From an uncultured Lachnospiraceae bacterium (lineage in GTDB: Bacteria; Bacillota; Clostridia; Lachnospirales; Lachnospiraceae): 64,000 nt of DNA. The notes below the pieces were generated by a model, which saw only the letters and a list, made by a program, of their open reading frames with translations, was not told where the DNA came from and made no database searches. Positions 61,105 through 64,000 of this stretch are shown here, piece after piece. The DNA is taken from assembly GCA_910583605.1 (NCBI GenBank), contig CAJTXN010000014.1:1-64000 (forward strand), read 5' to 3'. The first letter of the stretch is position 1; every line of letters starts with the position of its first letter. A program made the position numbers and the translations under genes.

Positions 61105-62880
61105 GTGAAAAAAAACAAAAATCTTTCAGAGCTTATGAGCTATGCAGGCAGGTACAAATACCTTACCTGTTTATCGCTTGTTTTATCGGTTATCAGCGCA
61201 TTTTTTGCGTTGTTGCCATTCGTATTTATTTTTCTTATCATAAGGGAAGTGATAGAAACTGCTCCCAATTATTCAGAAGCAGTGAATATTGTTCAGAACG
61301 GCTGGATGGCAGTGCTGTCTGCCCTGATTTCCATAGTTGTTTATATAGGAGCTCTGATGTGTTCCCATCTGTCGGCATTCCGTATTGCAGGAAATCTGCG
61401 TAAGACACTGATGGCGCATATCACAAAGCTGCCGCTTGGATTTATTGGAGAAATGGGCAGTGGTAAAATCCGCCGGATTGTCAATGAAAGCAGTGCAGCA
61501 ACCGAAACCTATCTTGCCCATCAGCTGCCGGATATGGCGGGCGCAATCGCTACACCGCTTGGCATGATTGTTATGCTGTTCCTGTTTGACTGGAGGTTTG
61601 GGCTGATCTGCCTTGTACCGGTTGTTCTTGGTTTTGCGGCCATGTTTCAAATGGCGGGGCCAAAAATGGAGGATGATATGAAAAATTATCAGAATGCATT
61701 GGCCGACATGAATAACGAGGCTGTGGAATACGTGCGCGGAGTTCCTGTAGTAAAAACCTTTGGCCAGACGGTACATACTTTCAAACGGTTTAAAGGCTCC
61801 ATAGACAGCTATTATAAATTCTGTATCGCTTATTGCAAAAAGTGCCGTATGCCAATGCTGTTTTACACCGTTTGCATTAACAGTGCATTTGCATTTCTGA
61901 TCACGTTGGCGCTGATTTTAACAGGTGGTGGAGCTGTAACACGATCCATTCTGCTCAGCCTTATTTTCTATGTGATATTTACACCTGTGATTGCAACCTC
62001 CATGTCAAAGGTTTTGTTTATGAGTGAAAACGGAATGGTTGTAAATGACGCATTGACCCGCATTCACTCGATTTTGGATATGCAGCCTTTATCAGAGCCA
62101 CAGAATGCAGAACATCCAATGAATCCTTCGGTGGAATTTAAGAATGTTTCCTTTCGCTACAGCGGGGCGCAGACAGATGCCATACACAATATTTCTTTTC
62201 AGGTACAGCCCGGAGAAACGGTTGCTTTCGTAGGACCTTCCGGCGGCGGAAAAACCACTGCTGCGGAACTGATTTCCCGTTCCTTTGATGTGAACAGCGG
62301 TGAAATCAAAGTTGACGGTGTAAATGTAAAGAATATCAGAAAATCGGAGCTGATGGAAACAGTTTCTTACGTATTTCAGGACAGCAGGCTCTTAAAAACC
62401 TCTGTTTTTGAAAATGTAAGGCTGGCAAAACCAAACGCTTCCCGCCAGGAAGTAGAAAATGCCCTTCATAGGGCGCAGTGTGACGATATCCTTGCAAAGC
62501 TGCCGGATGGAATGGATACTGTAATCGGAACCAAAGGCGTATATTTATCCGGCGGCGAGCAGCAGAGGATTGCCATCGCCCGCGTAATACTGAAAGATTC
62601 ACCTATTATTATTCTGGATGAGGCAACTGCTTTTGCTGATCCGGAAAATGAGTCCCTTGTGCAGAGAGCTTTTGAGGATTTGTCTAAGGATAAGACGGTT
62701 ATTATGATTGCACACCGTTTATCAACGGTTAGAAATGCAGACAGAATTTATGTATTAAAGGATGGAAGAGTAGCAGAATACGGTACACATGAAGCGCTTG
62801 CAGAGAAGAAGGGTCTGTATGCAAAAATGTGGAAGGATTATCAGACTTCTGTCAGATGGAAAGTAGGAGGTGCAGGATGA
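61105..62880 (+). CDS. ABC exporter subunit (membrane plus ATPase domains)
   Basis: A 591-residue half-transporter. Six membrane segments lie in residues 15-300 and the ATPase from about 345. Walker A is GPSGGGKTT near 375-383, the Q-loop is in YVFQDSRL, the signature is LSGGEQQRIAIA, Walker B is IIILDEATAF, and the H-loop is in MIAHRLST. It overlaps the next ABC gene by 4 bp (ATGA), so they form a heterodimer. Sequence style recalls the siderophore/multidrug IrtAB-YbtPQ type; the cargo cannot be fixed. Confidence 0.92.
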   Translation: MKKNKNLSELMSYAGRYKYLTCLSLVLSVISAFFALLPFVFIFLIIREVIETAPNYSEAVNIVQNGWMAVLSALISIVVYIGALMCSHLSAFRIAGNLRKTLMAHITKLPLGFIGEMGSGKIRRIVNESSAATETYLAHQLPDMAGAIATPLGMIVMLFLFDWRFGLICLVPVVLGFAAMFQMAGPKMEDDMKNYQNALADMNNEAVEYVRGVPVVKTFGQTVHTFKRFKGSIDSYYKFCIAYCKKCRMPMLFYTVCINSAFAFLITLALILTGGGAVTRSILLSLIFYVIFTPVIATSMSKVLFMSENGMVVNDALTRIHSILDMQPLSEPQNAEHPMNPSVEFKNVSFRYSGAQTDAIHNISFQVQPGETVAFVGPSGGGKTTAAELISRSFDVNSGEIKVDGVNVKNIRKSELMETVSYVFQDSRLLKTSVFENVRLAKPNASRQEVENALHRAQCDDILAKLPDGMDTVIGTKGVYLSGGEQQRIAIARVILKDSPIIILDEATAFADPENESLVQRAFEDLSKDKTVIMIAHRLSTVRNADRIYVLKDGRVAEYGTHEALAEKKGLYAKMWKDYQTSVRWKVGGAG

Positions 62881-64000
62881 TAAACAAAATTATGAAAAGG
62901 TTTGCGCTTTCAAAAGAAGGCGCCCAGGGACTTGTAAAGGCGATTGCAGCGTGTACAATTGCCGATATTGTATTGATGTTTCCGGTGGGACTTTTGTACT
63001 ATCTGGTAAGTGATTTCCTGGACGGCACAGTACCCAAAAACCACTGTTTGTTATATGGAATCGGAATAGCCAGTGCGCTTCTTCTGATTTTTTTCTCGGA
63101 ATTTTGGAAATATAACGCCACGTATTTTTCAACTTATAAAGAATCCGGTGTCTGCAGAATCCGTCTCGCAGAGAAGCTGCGTAAACTGCCGCTTTCATTT
63201 TTCGGGAAGAAGGACCTTGCAGATCTGACCAATACCATTATGGGGGATGTATCTACAACGGAGCAAATGTTCTCGCACTATGTACCGCAGTTTTACGCTT
63301 CTGTTATTTCTACATGTTTTGTTGCAGCCAGCCTGTTTTTCTACGATTGGCGGCTGGCGCTTGCGGCTTTATGGGTTCTGCCGGTTGCGCTGCTGGTTGT
63401 GGGTTTTTCCAAGAAAGCGCAGAATTATTTCAGTCGTAAGCAGAATATGGCGCAGATTGCCGTTCAGGATAGCGTACAGGAGTGTCTGGAAACGGTGCGT
63501 GACTTAAAAAGCAATAATGCAGAACAGGAATATCTGAATGGTTTGTATCAAAAGATTGACCTGCTGGAAGGACGGCATATCAAGAGCGAGCTTGGCACAG
63601 CGTTGTTTGTTGTACCGGCACAGATGCTCCTGAAACTTGGCATCGCTTCCGTAGCGCTTGTGGGCAGCGTGCTGCTGATCAATGGCACACTCACTCTGAT
63701 TACATTCTTTTTGTTTCTGATGGTCGTATCGAGAATTTATGAACCAATGGCTTTTTCTTTGCAGAATCTGGCAGCAATGAATTCTCTCCAGATCAACATT
63801 GACCGGATGAATGAAATTGAAAACTGCAAAGAACAGGAGGGTAATAGGAATTTTCAGCCTAATGGGTATGATATTGTTTTTGAGCAGGCAGGATTTGCTT
63901 ACAACAAGGATGAAACGGTACTTAAAAATGTATCTTTCACAGCGAAGCAGGGTGAAGTGACGGCTCTGATCGGCCCGTCCGGAGGCGGGAAATCCACGGC
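62877..64000 (+). CDS. ABC exporter subunit, second half-transporter (runs off window)
   Basis: Starts MINKIMKRFALSKEGAQGLV; 374 codons are visible. The membrane domain covers residues 15-290 (WKYNATYFSTYKESGVCRIR, then LAEKLRKLPLSFFGKKDLAD coupling segment). The ATPase domain starts near 325 and the Walker A ALIGPSGGGKST lies at the edge. It is coupled to the upstream subunit by ATGA overlap. Confidence 0.92.
   Translation, partial: MINKIMKRFALSKEGAQGLVKAIAACTIADIVLMFPVGLLYYLVSDFLDGTVPKNHCLLYGIGIASALLLIFFSEFWKYNATYFSTYKESGVCRIRLAEKLRKLPLSFFGKKDLADLTNTIMGDVSTTEQMFSHYVPQFYASVISTCFVAASLFFYDWRLALAALWVLPVALLVVGFSKKAQNYFSRKQNMAQIAVQDSVQECLETVRDLKSNNAEQEYLNGLYQKIDLLEGRHIKSELGTALFVVPAQMLLKLGIASVALVGSVLLINGTLTLITFFLFLMVVSRIYEPMAFSLQNLAAMNSLQINIDRMNEIENCKEQEGNRNFQPNGYDIVFEQAGFAYNKDETVLKNVSFTAKQGEVTALIGPSGGGKST

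Noticed and set aside
1..64000. tRNA and rRNA genes
   Set aside because: No cloverleaf or rRNA-like sequence was noticed by reading. A tRNAscan run would settle it.

Overview
The window looks like the chromosome of a low-GC, spore-forming anaerobe of the Clostridia, most likely Lachnospiraceae. Supporting signs are a small acid-soluble spore protein, a DUF6465-type protein, a minimal SUF-like Fe-S pair, a very large acyl-CoA dehydratase activase-like protein, an LL-diaminopimelate aminotransferase and a TnpW/serine-recombinase element. No rRNA, tRNA or CRISPR array was recognised.

Layout. 0-1.1 kb: the end of one Lachnospiraceae-type hypothetical gene and a second one cut by an IS3-family remnant. 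1.4-3 kb: pyrG on the minus strand. 3.2-17.7 kb: a long plus-strand housekeeping run, ftsH, uvrC, hprK, ROK kinase, murB, rapZ, whiA, a Crh-like HPr paralogue, dnaE, pfkA and a SpoU-type RNA methyltransferase. 17.7-29.3 kb: DUF6465 protein, SleB-like hydrolase, SASP, SmsC/SmsB-like genes, giant activase, MecA-like adaptor and a lipoprotein alpha-amylase. 29.3-38.2 kb: DegV, a two-copy structured repeat, Mrp ATPase, signal peptidase I, and secreted or membrane proteins. 46.2-54.6 kb: L,D-transpeptidase, glnA, an ANTAR regulator, dapL, a second copy of the structured repeat, and an operon of two G3E GTPase-like proteins and a ComEC-like hydrolase. 54.7-58.8 kb: an ECF sigma factor with four uncharacterised genes. 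59-64 kb: a 5'-truncated MATE gene, a TetR regulator and a two-subunit ABC exporter that runs off the window.

The standout is 38.8-45.9 kb. A PdaB-like polysaccharide deacetylase gene is split in frame inside its first catalytic motif by an outer serine-recombinase element. The recombinase gene of that outer element is itself split in frame by a 5.2-kb inner element. The inner element carries its own intact serine recombinase, a TnpW-like ORF and a 1055-aa hybrid histidine kinase. Both insertions have att-like junctions: joining the inner ends gives a symmetric attP and an intact outer recombinase, and joining the outer ends gives an intact 261-aa deacetylase. The sequence therefore predicts a nested two-step excision that resembles the skin-type intervening elements of spore formers. 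That it operates as a switch is inference.

A second uncommon feature is a roughly 140-bp structured element present twice (30.6 kb and 51.1 kb), with compensatory changes between copies and terminal inverted repeats. It is a candidate structured RNA or MITE-like element.
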